This document shows, one piece after another, positions 16,496-25,128 of a DNA stretch of 64,000 bases (positions are counted from its first letter, which is position 1; the number at the start of each line of letters is the position of its first letter). The position numbers and the translations under genes were made by a program. The notes beneath the pieces were generated by a model. That model had not been told where the DNA came from. It ran no database searches and worked only from the letters and a program-made list of their open reading frames with translations. Source of the DNA: Bacteroidales bacterium (GTDB lineage Bacteria; Bacteroidota; Bacteroidia; Bacteroidales; G3-4614). The stretch is taken from contig SUXK01000004.1 of the NCBI GenBank assembly GCA_015061035.1, positions 1 through 64,000 on the forward strand, given 5' to 3'.

Positions 16496-17611
16496 TTAAT
16501 ACCTATATGGCGGTGGTGGTGGCATAATGGTATTGGGAGTATAACCCGGACCCCACTCGTTCCAAGGGGTAAGCACCACCCTTAAATTTATATCGCCGTA
16601 AGTATGTAACTCTAATATTGGATTTTGTCTGCAATTAAGATATACTAAAGAAGAACATAATGATACATCGAGTGTGGTTATAGAGTTATTACTGCAATCG
16701 AGGTGTTGCAGCAGTGTTCTGGCGTGTAAATCTAAATCATCAATACTATTGTAAGAGCAATCGATAAACGAAAGATAATCACACTCTTCAATATTTATTT
16801 GTCGTAAATTATTATAGGAGCAATCAAGGTGCGTTAGCAATGGTGAGTTATATATTGAGAAATATGTCATATTGTTATTGCTACAATAGAGTGTTGTCAG
16901 TTTCTTTAAATTCATAGGTGTAAATCGGGTTATATTATTATTGTCGATATTGAGATTTGACAACATGGGAACACCCGATAAATCTATTTGTGTTAGATTG
17001 TTATATCCACAATAGAGATTATACAGAGAGTCGCATCCTGATAAATCTATATTTTGTAGTTTACAACCTTGTATATTTAATGTGTTAAGTGTTTTTGAGG
17101 CAGAGGCTGTGAAGGTTATAAAATCATTATCGCCACAATTTATTATTGAGATTGATGGCAGGAACGATAGATTGAGTTCTTTTAAATGATTTTTATTGCA
17201 TAACAGTCGTTTCAGAGAGATGCAATTCTCTAAATTAAGGGTTTCGATATGATTATTTGAGACGTTTAAACTTTTAAGTTTTGTACACCCCGATATATTT
17301 AACGCAGTTAGTTTATTTCGTGATAAATCAACAGTTTGAAGCATTGTCATATCCGATAAATCCAAGTCGCCAGAGAGGGAATATCCACGCCACATTATTG
17401 ATTTTAGATGTCCGTTGCTCCACTCTATCCCGTGCCAAGAGAGCGGATTATTCAAATCTTTTATTCCTATTGATTGTGCATTGGTTTTGTTTGAACGTGA
17501 TGTTTGAGATAAGAATGTTTTTAACTTTTTTAGTTCGCTCTTATCAATTTGCTGTGCATTTACCGTTAGCGTTGCAAAAATTAGGAGTGTTAGAAATAGA
17601 ACTCTTTTCAT
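16496..17611 (-). CDS. Secreted leucine-rich-repeat protein
   Basis: 371 residues: a signal peptide (MKRVLFLTLLIFATLTVNA), then about 11 leucine-rich repeats of 21 residues with a conserved Cys (for example LKRLLCNKNHLKELNLSF), ending in a short Pro-rich tail (MPPPPPYRY). The repeat pattern is internalin-like rather than the BspA type seen at 54768. No T9SS sorting tail or lipobox is visible, so it is probably periplasmic or released. A terminator-like hairpin with T7 ends six bases before its ATG, and no promoter is obvious between that hairpin and cvfB, so expression may depend on read-through. Confidence 0.88.
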   Translation of the reverse strand: MKRVLFLTLLIFATLTVNAQQIDKSELKKLKTFLSQTSRSNKTNAQSIGIKDLNNPLSWHGIEWSNGHLKSIMWRGYSLSGDLDLSDMTMLQTVDLSRNKLTALNISGCTKLKSLNVSNNHIETLNLENCISLKRLLCNKNHLKELNLSFLPSISIINCGDNDFITFTASASKTLNTLNIQGCKLQNIDLSGCDSLYNLYCGYNNLTQIDLSGVPMLSNLNIDNNNITRFTPMNLKKLTTLYCSNNNMTYFSIYNSPLLTHLDCSYNNLRQINIEECDYLSFIDCSYNSIDDLDLHARTLLQHLDCSNNSITTLDVSLCSSLVYLNCRQNPILELHTYGDINLRVVLTPWNEWGPGYTPNTIMPPPPPYRY

Positions 17612-17616
17612 AGGAC

Positions 17617-17648
17617 AAAAAAATAGTATATGCTTAAAACATATACTA
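17617..17648 (-). terminator. Terminator hairpin abutting the LRR gene start
   Basis: Minus strand: TAGTATATG, loop, CATATACTA (17648-17624), then T7 (17623-17617) and GTCCT before the ATG at 17611. It would end the tilS-cvfB transcript or attenuate the LRR gene. Confidence 0.75.
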
Positions 17649-17711
17649 CTCCTAAAAAGTTCGACACTATATAATATCTGCTGACGTGACGGATCACCTC
17701 CCTACTTGTTG

Positions 17712-18551
17712 TTAACACAACTCTATTGTGGTAGGTGTTATTGTTATTAGTTTTGCTTTATATAATGCTCCTATTGCTTTTTTGTAACTTTTTTTACTGC
17801 AACCAAATATCTCGGCTATCTCTGTTGCCGATGATTTATCTGATAGTGGTATTATTCCTCCCGATGCTTTTAGTTTATCGTATATCTCTGTTGCAAGGGC
17901 ATCCATTGCTTGAACGTCGTACCCTGTTTTTTGCAGAGTTATATCTAACTTCTCATCATTTCGGATATGTTTTACATATCCTTTTAGGGTGTCGCCTTTT
18001 TGTATGGGAACAAATATCTCATTGTCGTATATCATTCCGCTATGCAGGCTGTTTACTATTACCTTCCAGCCTATATCGGTCTTTTGTGTTACAAGCAAAT
18101 CTACCTCTTGATTAAACTCATACTCAACTGGGGTGTTGTCTAAAAACTTATTCAGTTTTGCCGATGCTACAAGTCGTTGGCTCTCAACATCGGCATAGAT
18201 ATATACAATGTATCGGTACCCCTCTTTCATCTCGCTACGTTGTTCGCGGAAAGGTACTAACAGATCTTTTGGTAAACCCCAATCTAAAAATGCTCCTATG
18301 CGGTTTACCGACTTTACTTGCAAATAGGCAAACTCTCCTGCTTGAGCATAGGGTTTTAGGGTGGTTGCTATTATGCGATCTTCGGAATCGAGATAGAGGA
18401 AGACCTCTATTTCATCGCCCACCTTTGTTCCTTTGGGTATATATTTGGTTGGTATAAGAATTTCGCCAAACTCCTCTCCCCCATCAAGGTACATTCCAAA
18501 GTCTAACTCTTTTACTACTTTAAGTGTGTTATATTTTCCTAACTCTACCAT
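17712..18551 (-). CDS. cvfB: S1-domain RNA-binding protein, CvfB-like
   Basis: 279 residues: a run of S1-like beta-barrels (LDFGMYLDGGEEFGEILIPT, then VNRIGAFLDWGLPKDLLVPF, then a third around residue 150-210) and a C-terminal winged-helix (SDKSSATEIAEIFGCSKKSY). This is the layout of CvfB/YitL proteins, cytoplasmic nucleic-acid-binding proteins linked to virulence-gene control in Firmicutes; the exact role in Bacteroidetes is not established. Its ATG directly follows the tilS stop, so the two are translationally linked. Confidence 0.88.
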   Translation of the reverse strand: MVELGKYNTLKVVKELDFGMYLDGGEEFGEILIPTKYIPKGTKVGDEIEVFLYLDSEDRIIATTLKPYAQAGEFAYLQVKSVNRIGAFLDWGLPKDLLVPFREQRSEMKEGYRYIVYIYADVESQRLVASAKLNKFLDNTPVEYEFNQEVDLLVTQKTDIGWKVIVNSLHSGMIYDNEIFVPIQKGDTLKGYVKHIRNDEKLDITLQKTGYDVQAMDALATEIYDKLKASGGIIPLSDKSSATEIAEIFGCSKKSYKKAIGALYKAKLITITPTTIELC

Positions 18552-19871
18552 CTATTTTATTGTAAATTTTGCAACTCGTTTTGTTGCTTCGGTTATTTTA
18601 TATTTATTGCTTTGCCTTTCGCCTACCAGCCATAATATCTCTTCACCTGCAACCAACAGCCATATTTGCTCTTTTTGCAAAAGTGAAAATTTATGTGTTG
18701 TAAAATAGTCGCTTAACTTTTGTGTTCCTTTCATTCCAAAGGGCATAAATCTATCTCCCATTCTCCAGTGACGTAGTTTCAATCCTGAAGGTAACTTATC
18801 GGCATCAAAATAGGCACATCCCCTATCACGAGTGAGTGGTGGCAAATCTTCAATGTTTATATATTCCACTCTTAACATCTCCTCAGCAGGATAGGTTATT
18901 ATGAAATTATCTTCTTGCCCCAATGGAGATACTATAAGTTTATTGCGATCTTTTATTATTCTGTGTGTTAATGAGAAAAATCTTTTACCTGACTCTTCTC
19001 CAAATGATGATATTATATCGTTTAGTTGCGATGTAGCAAAACCATACGTTTTTATTATCTCATATAGTATGGTGCGTGGCGCTGTTTGGTGAATGAGTTT
19101 AGGCAAATCAATGTATGCTATATCCTCTCTTATATCAACAACTTCTCCTATTATCTTATTGAGGGCAGAACGATATATTAATTCTGTCTCTCTTAAATGG
19201 GTTGCTGTTGACTCTATTGCCTCGTAAACCGAAGGGTTTATCTCTTTCATCATTGGCAATATACGATTACGTATTTTATTACGCACATATATCACCTCGT
19301 TATTTGTGCTATCGGTTACGTAATTTAATCCACTTTGTTGTATATACTCCTCTACATTGTTACGTGATAATGAGAGTATAGGACGAATAACTGTTCCGTT
19401 TAGTGGTGCTATTCCTGTAAGACCTGATATACCTGTACCTCGAATAAGATTTATCAATACTGTTTCAACAGAGTCATCGCGATGGTGGGCTACGGCTAAA
19501 TATCGGCAACCGAGTGCTATGCGTTGCTTTTCGAACCACTCATATCGCAACTCTCTACACGCCATTTCAACAGATATTTTATTTTCTGCAGCATATTTTA
19601 GCGTATCAAACTGAACCTCAATAAACGGCACTTCCAATTTTGTTGCAATATGCTTTGCAAAATTACGGTCGCGATCTGACTCCTCGCCTCGCAATGCAAA
19701 ATGACAATGTGCTGCAAAACAGCAATAACCCAACTCCTTGAGTATTGAGAGTAGCGCAACAGAATCTGCTCCTCCACTCAGTCCTACCAATATTTTATCA
19801 CCTACAGATAGTGGAATATTGTTAGAGATATACTCTTTTACTTGAGATATTATTTGGAGTTTGGTTGACAT
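18552..19871 (-). CDS. tilS: tRNA(Ile)-lysidine synthetase
   Basis: 439 residues. It attaches lysine to C34 of the CAU-anticodon tRNA-Ile, changing its decoding from AUG to AUA. The N-terminal PP-loop ATPase motif is VGLSGGADSVALL, followed by the HCHFALRGEESDRD segment and the C-terminal TilS domain (LRHWRMGDRFMPFGMKGTQK). It is complete and essential in most bacteria. A -7 variant (TATTTTCG, minus strand 19907-19900) lies just upstream; cvfB follows with no gap. Confidence 0.96.
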   Translation of the reverse strand: MSTKLQIISQVKEYISNNIPLSVGDKILVGLSGGADSVALLSILKELGYCCFAAHCHFALRGEESDRDRNFAKHIATKLEVPFIEVQFDTLKYAAENKISVEMACRELRYEWFEKQRIALGCRYLAVAHHRDDSVETVLINLIRGTGISGLTGIAPLNGTVIRPILSLSRNNVEEYIQQSGLNYVTDSTNNEVIYVRNKIRNRILPMMKEINPSVYEAIESTATHLRETELIYRSALNKIIGEVVDIREDIAYIDLPKLIHQTAPRTILYEIIKTYGFATSQLNDIISSFGEESGKRFFSLTHRIIKDRNKLIVSPLGQEDNFIITYPAEEMLRVEYINIEDLPPLTRDRGCAYFDADKLPSGLKLRHWRMGDRFMPFGMKGTQKLSDYFTTHKFSLLQKEQIWLLVAGEEILWLVGERQSNKYKITEATKRVAKFTIK

Positions 19872-19971
19872 TTTATCTTTTTACGTGATTTTATGATGCG
19901 AAAATAATATTTTTAACTCTGTTGTGGAAATATTTATGAGAGTTATATTATAAAAAGTCGCTTTAAATTAT

Positions 19972-19979
19972 TAATTTTG
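19972..19979 (+). promoter_or_regulatory. pheS -7 element
   Basis: TAATTTTG; the TTG start in the ORF track (19977) falls inside it, so pheS begins at ATG 20007. No clear -33 TTTG at the expected distance. Confidence 0.55.
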
Positions 19980-20006
19980 CACAGTTTTAAACAAAATGAC
20001 TCTGTA

Positions 20007-21026
20007 ATGATAACTAAAATAGAGAATTTAAAAAAGGAAATTGAGGCGTTAAAGGCTTCGAATGCCGAAGAGGTTGAGGCTTTACGCATTAAATATTTGA
20101 GTAAAAAAGGTGAAGTAACTTCGTTGTTAGCAGAATTTAGAAATGTTCCTGCTGAACAAAAACGTGAAGTTGGTAAACTTATTAACGAACTTAAAGAGTT
20201 TGCTACTGAAAAGATTAATACTCTTAAAGAGGAGGTTTTGAGTAACGTTAAAGAGGATGATACTATTGACCTTACCCGTTCAGCATACGTTTTAAAGAGA
20301 GGTACTCGCCACCCACTCTCTATTGTAAAGAATGAGATTTGCGATATATTCGGTAAACTTGGTTTCTCAATAGCAGAGGGCCCAGAGGTTGAAGATGACT
20401 GGCATGTATTCTCTTCTCTTAACTTTGCAGAAGACCACCCTGCTCGCGATATGCAAGATACTTTCTTTATTACTCGTAACCCAGATGTACTTTTGCGTAC
20501 ACACACTTCATCGGTGCAAACTCGTGTTATGGAGAAGGCTCAACCACCAATCCGTATCATTTGCCCCGGACGTGTATATCGTAACGAGGCTATCTCGGCT
20601 CGTGCACACTGTTTCTTCCACCAAGTTGAGGCTTTGTATGTTGACAAAAATGTTACATTTGCAGACCTTAAACAGGCTCTATTGTTCTTTGCAAAAGAGA
20701 TGTTTGGGCCAGAGACTAAGATTAGACTTCGCCCATCATACTTCCCATTCACAGAGCCTTCGGCAGAGATGGATATTTCTTGTAACCTTTGCGGTGGTAA
20801 AGGTTGTTCGTTCTGTAAAGGGACAGGCTGGGTTGAAATTCTTGGATGTGGAATGGTGGATCCCAACGTTTTGGAGGCTTGTGGTATAGATAGCAAAGAA
20901 TATACTGGTTATGCTTTGGGTATGGGTGTTGAGCGTATCACTAACCTTAAATACCAAGTTAAAGACTTGCGTATGTTCTCTGAAAATGACAAACGTTTCT
21001 TGGAAGAGTTTGAGTCGGCTTTATAA
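20007..21026 (+). CDS. pheS: Phenylalanyl-tRNA synthetase alpha subunit
   Basis: 340 residues from ATG 20007. It forms the alpha2beta2 enzyme that charges tRNA-Phe. An N-terminal coiled coil (residues 1-85) is followed by the class II catalytic core: motif 2 in GRVYRNEAISARAHCFFHQVE and motif 3 in GYALGMGVERI. Between the conserved FTEPSAEMD and WVEILGCGMV lies a four-Cys knuckle (C259, C262, C267, C270; CNLCGGKGCSFC) absent from E. coli PheS and probably zinc-binding. pheT is not adjacent; nth follows after three bases. Confidence 0.97.
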   Translation: MITKIENLKKEIEALKASNAEEVEALRIKYLSKKGEVTSLLAEFRNVPAEQKREVGKLINELKEFATEKINTLKEEVLSNVKEDDTIDLTRSAYVLKRGTRHPLSIVKNEICDIFGKLGFSIAEGPEVEDDWHVFSSLNFAEDHPARDMQDTFFITRNPDVLLRTHTSSVQTRVMEKAQPPIRIICPGRVYRNEAISARAHCFFHQVEALYVDKNVTFADLKQALLFFAKEMFGPETKIRLRPSYFPFTEPSAEMDISCNLCGGKGCSFCKGTGWVEILGCGMVDPNVLEACGIDSKEYTGYALGMGVERITNLKYQVKDLRMFSENDKRFLEEFESAL

Positions 21027-21029
21027 CAG

Positions 21030-21659
21030 ATGAAAATTCAGGAGAGATATAACAATATTATAAATTGGTTTAAGATCAATATGCCCATTGCTGAAACGGA
21101 GTTGAATTACGAAACTCCGTTTCAGTTGCTTATTGCTGTTATACTCTCGGCTCAGTGTACCGACAAGAGGGTTAATATGATTACCCCTGCTCTATTTGAG
21201 GCGTACCCTTCGCCCGAAGTTTTGGCAGTTGCCTCGCCCGATGCTGTTTTTGAACTTATACGTAGTGTCTCATACCCAAATAATAAGGCTAAACATCTTG
21301 TTGGTATGGCTAAAAAGTTATTGAGTGATTTTAATGGCGAAGTGCCTTCGGATATTGACAAACTGCAAACATTACCGGGTGTTGGCAGAAAGACGGCTAA
21401 TGTTATTGCTGCTGTTGTTTTCAACAAAGAGGCTATGCCTGTTGATACTCATGTTTTTAGGGTATCAAACAGAATTGGTTTGACAAACAATTCCAAAACT
21501 CCTCTACAAACCGAGAAGACTCTGGTTAAATATATTCCCGGAGAACTGCTCCCGATTGCTCACCATTGGCTGATACTTCATGGCAGATATGTGTGCAAGG
21601 CTCGTAAACCCGATTGTCTGAATTGTGGTATTAAGGAGTGGTGTAAGAGTTTTAAGTAA
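21030..21659 (+). CDS. nth: Endonuclease III (DNA glycosylase/AP lyase)
   Basis: 209 residues. It excises oxidised pyrimidines in base-excision repair. The helix-hairpin-helix LPGVGRKTANVI carries the catalytic Lys (about K121), PVDTHVFRVSNR the catalytic Asp (about D139), and the C-terminus the iron-sulphur ligands C-x6-C-x2-C-x5-C (CKARKPDCLNCGIKEWC). All key residues are present. It is probably cotranscribed with pheS. Confidence 0.97.
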   Translation: MKIQERYNNIINWFKINMPIAETELNYETPFQLLIAVILSAQCTDKRVNMITPALFEAYPSPEVLAVASPDAVFELIRSVSYPNNKAKHLVGMAKKLLSDFNGEVPSDIDKLQTLPGVGRKTANVIAAVVFNKEAMPVDTHVFRVSNRIGLTNNSKTPLQTEKTLVKYIPGELLPIAHHWLILHGRYVCKARKPDCLNCGIKEWCKSFK

Positions 21660-21812
21660 TTAGTTGTTAGTTTTCGGCATTGCCGTCCTTCGGGTAGTTT
21701 TTAGTTGTTAGATGATTTTTACCTTCAAGGCAACATTCTTTTTGCATTAAACTTTTTATCTTATAATCTAACAACAAACAACTAAGGTGTATAGCATCGT
21801 ACAACTAACAAC
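21660..21812. repeat. Intergenic cluster of TTAGTTGTTAG-type short repeats
   Basis: TAGTTGTTAG occurs at about 21661 and 21703, and in inverted form at about 21765 and 21800 (CTAACAAC, ACTAACAACTA). The same word appears near 8188, 10678 and 54647, always between genes. Confidence 0.55.
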
Positions 21813-21817
21813 TATCA

Positions 21818-22300
21818 TCAAAATAGTTCAGTAATCTCTGCCCCTACATAATCGATTAGTTTTTGAGGAGATATTTTAAGTTGTAATCCTCGCACTCCTG
21901 CACTTACATATATATAAGGAAAGTTTGTGGCTGTTGAGTGAAAGAATGTGGGATATGGCTTTTTCATTCCTATTGGACAACAACCTCCACGAATGTAACC
22001 TGTCAAAGGTAATAACTCTTTCATTGCTATCATCTCGGCACTTTTGTTACCAGATACCTTTGCTGCATATTTTAGGTTTACTTCGCAATTACCCGGTATA
22101 ACACAAACAAACAATCCGTTGCGATCACCTCGCAATACAAGAGTTTTGAATACCTGATTAATATCTTCGCCAAGTTGGTCGGCAATATGCTGAGCCCCAA
22201 GGTCGCTCTCATCTACTTCATATGGTATCAACTCATACTCAATTTTTGCTTTGTCTAACAGACGTGCAACATTGGTTTTATTTATCTTTTGAGGTTTCAT
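21818..22300 (-). CDS. ybaK: YbaK-type aminoacyl-tRNA deacylase
   Basis: 160 residues from ATG 22300 (the track start at 22318 is a TTG). It belongs to the YbaK/ProX family, which hydrolyses mischarged Cys-tRNA-Pro and, in E. coli, works with prolyl-tRNA synthetase. Family motifs seen are VFKTLVLRGDR (with the catalytic Lys), NLKYAAKVSGNKSAEMI and LTGYIRGGCCPIG. It is a stand-alone editing factor. A -7 variant (TACCTTCG, minus strand 22329-22322) precedes it; no operon partner. Confidence 0.93.
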   Translation of the reverse strand: MKPQKINKTNVARLLDKAKIEYELIPYEVDESDLGAQHIADQLGEDINQVFKTLVLRGDRNGLFVCVIPGNCEVNLKYAAKVSGNKSAEMIAMKELLPLTGYIRGGCCPIGMKKPYPTFFHSTATNFPYIYVSAGVRGLQLKISPQKLIDYVGAEITELF

Positions 22301-22468
22301 TGTTATCTTAATTTGCAAATGCGAAGGTAATAATAAGTTGGTAATTATCCAATTTGTATTGTTTATATAGTTAATATATGTTAAAAATGGGGGGGGTAAT
22401 TTTTCCCTTGCATATTATTAATTTATTTAATATCTTGCAAAAAATTAACCTCAAAAACAAGAGAAGTT

Positions 22469-22780
22469 ATGAGACTAAAAAAAACAATCGCACTAATTGC
22501 ATTAATAGTATTATCTTCTACATTTGCGAGTGCAAATAGTGAACAACCTCGTGGAATAGATTTAGGAGAGAACGCTTTTGGCATACCCGTAAATCAAAGT
22601 ACTTTTGACAGTAAAGAATCTTACACAATTTCATTTTGGGCTAATATAAAAGAGTTTAATGACAATACAGAAATATCTCAATTGATTAATATTAGAGATG
22701 TAACTGATGAGTGGCCAATGAATAGTTGGGGTTGGATGTGGGGAGTTATAAATCAATCGGGTAAAATTATTGTGAAATAA
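22469..22780 (+). CDS. Small secreted protein resembling a truncated LamG domain
   Basis: 103 residues with a signal peptide (LIALIVLSSTFASA). The segment ESYTISFWANIKEFN followed by QLINIRDVTDEW resembles the first strands of a laminin-G/concanavalin-like sandwich, a domain normally of 150-200 residues, but the ORF stops after about 80 mature residues. A good terminator follows ten bases later, so the short form is a self-contained unit. It is either a fragment of a larger ancestral protein or a small secreted protein that keeps only part of the fold. A tract of eight G residues (22389-22396) lies in its upstream region. Confidence 0.6.
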   Translation: MRLKKTIALIALIVLSSTFASANSEQPRGIDLGENAFGIPVNQSTFDSKESYTISFWANIKEFNDNTEISQLINIRDVTDEWPMNSWGWMWGVINQSGKIIVK

Positions 22781-22790
22781 TTAAATAATA

Positions 22791-22829
22791 AAGAGGCTAT
22801 CAAACAAGAATGTTGAGATAGCCTCTTTT
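22791..22829 (+). terminator. Terminator of the LamG-like gene
   Basis: AAGAGGCTATC (22791-22801) pairs with GATAGCCTCTT (22817-22827), 11 bp, followed by TTATTG. Confidence 0.8.
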
Positions 22830-22889
22830 ATTGTTTTTATCTTTTTATTTGACTTTTTTTTTACTATTGTTTATTATCTGATTGTTTTG

Positions 22890-22935
22890 TATCTTTGCAG
22901 TTTACAGAGAAGATATTCTTATATAGAAATAAGAA
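22890..22935 (+). promoter_or_regulatory. thrS promoter and 5'-UTR hairpin
   Basis: TATCTTTG at 22890-22897 (an ATTG 20 bases upstream is a poor -33 box). The 5' UTR carries TTCTTAT-N6-ATAAGAA (22916-22935), a 7-bp hairpin 45 bases before the ATG. Confidence 0.6.
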
Positions 22936-22980
22936 CTATTATATAATTGACAATTACTAATTTATTTATAAGATAGTCAG

Positions 22981-24954
22981 ATGATTAAAGTTAAATTACT
23001 TAACGGAAATGCTCAAGAGTTTTGTACTGAGAGCAATGAGGTAAATTTTATCGATGTTTTGAAATCGATTGATCCTCAACTTTTAAATAGTGTTGTTGCC
23101 GTTAAATTAAACGGCGAAATTACCGATTTAAGAACGACTATCACGACGGATTGCGATATTGAACTTGTTACTACCGATAGCAAGGAGGCTCTTCATATTC
23201 TTCGCCACACCACTACTCACATTATGGCTGAGGCGGTTACTCATCTTTTCCCAGAGGCTAAAGTTACAATAGGTCCTGCTACTGAAACAGGTTTCTTCTA
23301 TGACTTTGAGTGTGCTCCTTTCAGCAAAGAGGATTTGGAGAAGATTGAGAAGGAGATGAAGAAGATTATTAAATCGAACCCAAGAATTGAGCGTAAGGTT
23401 GTTTCAAGAAATGAGGCTTACGAACTTATGAAGGCTAAAAACGAGCCATATAAGTTAGAACTTATTGATGCTATCCCAGAGGGAGAGACTATTACTCTAT
23501 ATTCGCAAGATGATTTTGTTGATCTTTGTATGGGCCCTCACTTGTTAAATACTAAAATGATTAAGGGCTTTAAGTTACTTTCAACTTCAACTGCTTATTG
23601 GCGTGGTGATAAGAGCAATGCTTCGTTATCGCGTATATATGGTACTGCGTTCTTTACTAAAGAGGATTGCGATGCTTATCTTGCTCACTTGGAGCATATC
23701 AAAAACATTGACCACAACAAGATTGGTAGAGAGATGGAGTTATTCACAACTGTTGATGTTATTGGTCAAGGTTTGCCTTTGCTTATGCCTAAGGGTGCTA
23801 AGATTGTTCAAACTCTTCAGCGCTGGATTGAGGATTTAGAGGATAACGAATGGGGTTACATCAGAACTAAAACTCCTTTGATGGCAAAGAGCGATTTGTA
23901 TAAGATTTCGGGACACTGGGATCACTACAAAGATGGTATGTTTGTTCTTGGTAACGAGGAGGAGGATAAAGAGGTGTTTGCTCTTCGTCCTATGACTTGT
24001 CCTTTCCAATATTATGTTTACAAAGCAACTCAACACTCATATAGAGATCTTCCTTTACGTTACAGCGAGACCTCTACCCTATTCCGCAATGAGGATTCGG
24101 GTGAGATGCACGGTTTGACTCGCGTTCGCCAATTTACTATAAGCGAGGGACACCTAATTGTTCGCCCCGACCAGATGGTGGAAGAGTTTAAAAACTGTCT
24201 TGCTTTGGCTAAACACGTTATGACTACTCTTGGTCTGCAAGATGATGTTACATACGTTTTGGCTAAATATGATCCAGAAAACACTACTAAATATATTGGT
24301 ACTGCTGAGGTTTGGGAGGAGACTCAAGAGCATATTCGCCAGATGTTACGCGAACTTGAAATTCCTTTTGTTGAAGAGGTTGGTGGTGCTGCATTCTATG
24401 GTCCTAAGGTTGATATAAACGCTAAAAACGTTTATGGCAAAGAGGATACTATGATTACTGTTCAATGGGATGCTCTATTGAGCGAACAATTTGATATGTA
24501 TTACATTGACCAAAACGGAGAGAAAGTTAGACCTTATATTATTCACCGTACAAGTATGGGTTGTTACGAGCGTACTCTTGCTTGGTTGATTGAGAAATAT
24601 GAGGGTAAATTCCCAACATGGTTATCTCCTGAGCAAGTGCGTATATTGCCTATATCTGACAAATATATTGAGTACGCTGACAAGGTTGCAGCAGAACTTA
24701 AACGCAATGGTGTTCTTGTTACTGTTGATGGCAGAGCAGAGAAAATTGGATATAAAATCCGCGATGCTCGTAACAATCGTGTTCCTTATATGTTGGTTAT
24801 TGGTCAACAAGAGGAAGAGAGCAACTCTGTTGCTGTTCGTAGTCGCTTTGCTGGCGATGAGGGTAGCAAACCTCTGGCTCAATTTGTTTCGGAAATCTGT
24901 GAAGAGATCAGAACAAAGGCTATCCGCAAAGAGGTACCTCAAGAGAATAAGTAA
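22981..24954 (+). CDS. thrS: Threonyl-tRNA synthetase
   Basis: 657 residues, full length. It charges tRNA-Thr. Domains in order: TGS (1-60), the editing domain with HTTTHIMAEAV (HxxxH, around residue 78), the class II catalytic core (RPMTCPFQYYVYK with the zinc-binding Cys; motif 2 near RNEDSGEMHGLTRVRQF; IIHRTSMGCYERTLAWLIE with the last zinc ligand and motif 3) and the C-terminal anticodon-binding domain. In many Bacteroidetes thrS is followed by infC-rpmI-rplT; here a terminator and an unrelated protease gene follow. Confidence 0.98.
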   Translation: MIKVKLLNGNAQEFCTESNEVNFIDVLKSIDPQLLNSVVAVKLNGEITDLRTTITTDCDIELVTTDSKEALHILRHTTTHIMAEAVTHLFPEAKVTIGPATETGFFYDFECAPFSKEDLEKIEKEMKKIIKSNPRIERKVVSRNEAYELMKAKNEPYKLELIDAIPEGETITLYSQDDFVDLCMGPHLLNTKMIKGFKLLSTSTAYWRGDKSNASLSRIYGTAFFTKEDCDAYLAHLEHIKNIDHNKIGREMELFTTVDVIGQGLPLLMPKGAKIVQTLQRWIEDLEDNEWGYIRTKTPLMAKSDLYKISGHWDHYKDGMFVLGNEEEDKEVFALRPMTCPFQYYVYKATQHSYRDLPLRYSETSTLFRNEDSGEMHGLTRVRQFTISEGHLIVRPDQMVEEFKNCLALAKHVMTTLGLQDDVTYVLAKYDPENTTKYIGTAEVWEETQEHIRQMLRELEIPFVEEVGGAAFYGPKVDINAKNVYGKEDTMITVQWDALLSEQFDMYYIDQNGEKVRPYIIHRTSMGCYERTLAWLIEKYEGKFPTWLSPEQVRILPISDKYIEYADKVAAELKRNGVLVTVDGRAEKIGYKIRDARNNRVPYMLVIGQQEEESNSVAVRSRFAGDEGSKPLAQFVSEICEEIRTKAIRKEVPQENK

Positions 24955-24989
24955 TAATTATTACTAAATAAATATTTATTTACAAGGCT

Positions 24990-25020
24990 AAAGGGTATAT
25001 CGTTGATATGCCCTTTGCTG
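24990..25020 (+). terminator. thrS terminator
   Basis: AAAGGGTATATC, loop GTT, GATATGCCCTTT: a 12-bp stem with one G-T pair, then GCTGTTTT. Confidence 0.8.
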
Positions 25021-25048
25021 TTTTAACACTCTTTGGAGTTAGTTATAT

Positions 25049-25079
25049 TTTGAAATACAGAGGTTTATTTGTACCTTTG
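25049..25079 (+). promoter_or_regulatory. Promoter of the T9SS subtilase
   Basis: TTTG at 25049-25052, 19 bases, TACCTTTG at 25072-25079: full consensus. The track start (25069) overlaps it, so translation starts at ATG 25129. Confidence 0.8.
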
Positions 25080-25128
25080 CCATATCACAGCAAAATGGTT
25101 TGCTGATATTTTTTATAAATTTCAGATT

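Noticed and set aside
19943-20506. 187-residue minus-strand ORF
   Set aside because: Shadow of pheS.
22389-22396. G8 tract as a proven phase-variation switch
   Set aside because: It is 70 bases upstream of the ATG and outside any recognised promoter spacer; kept only as a remark.
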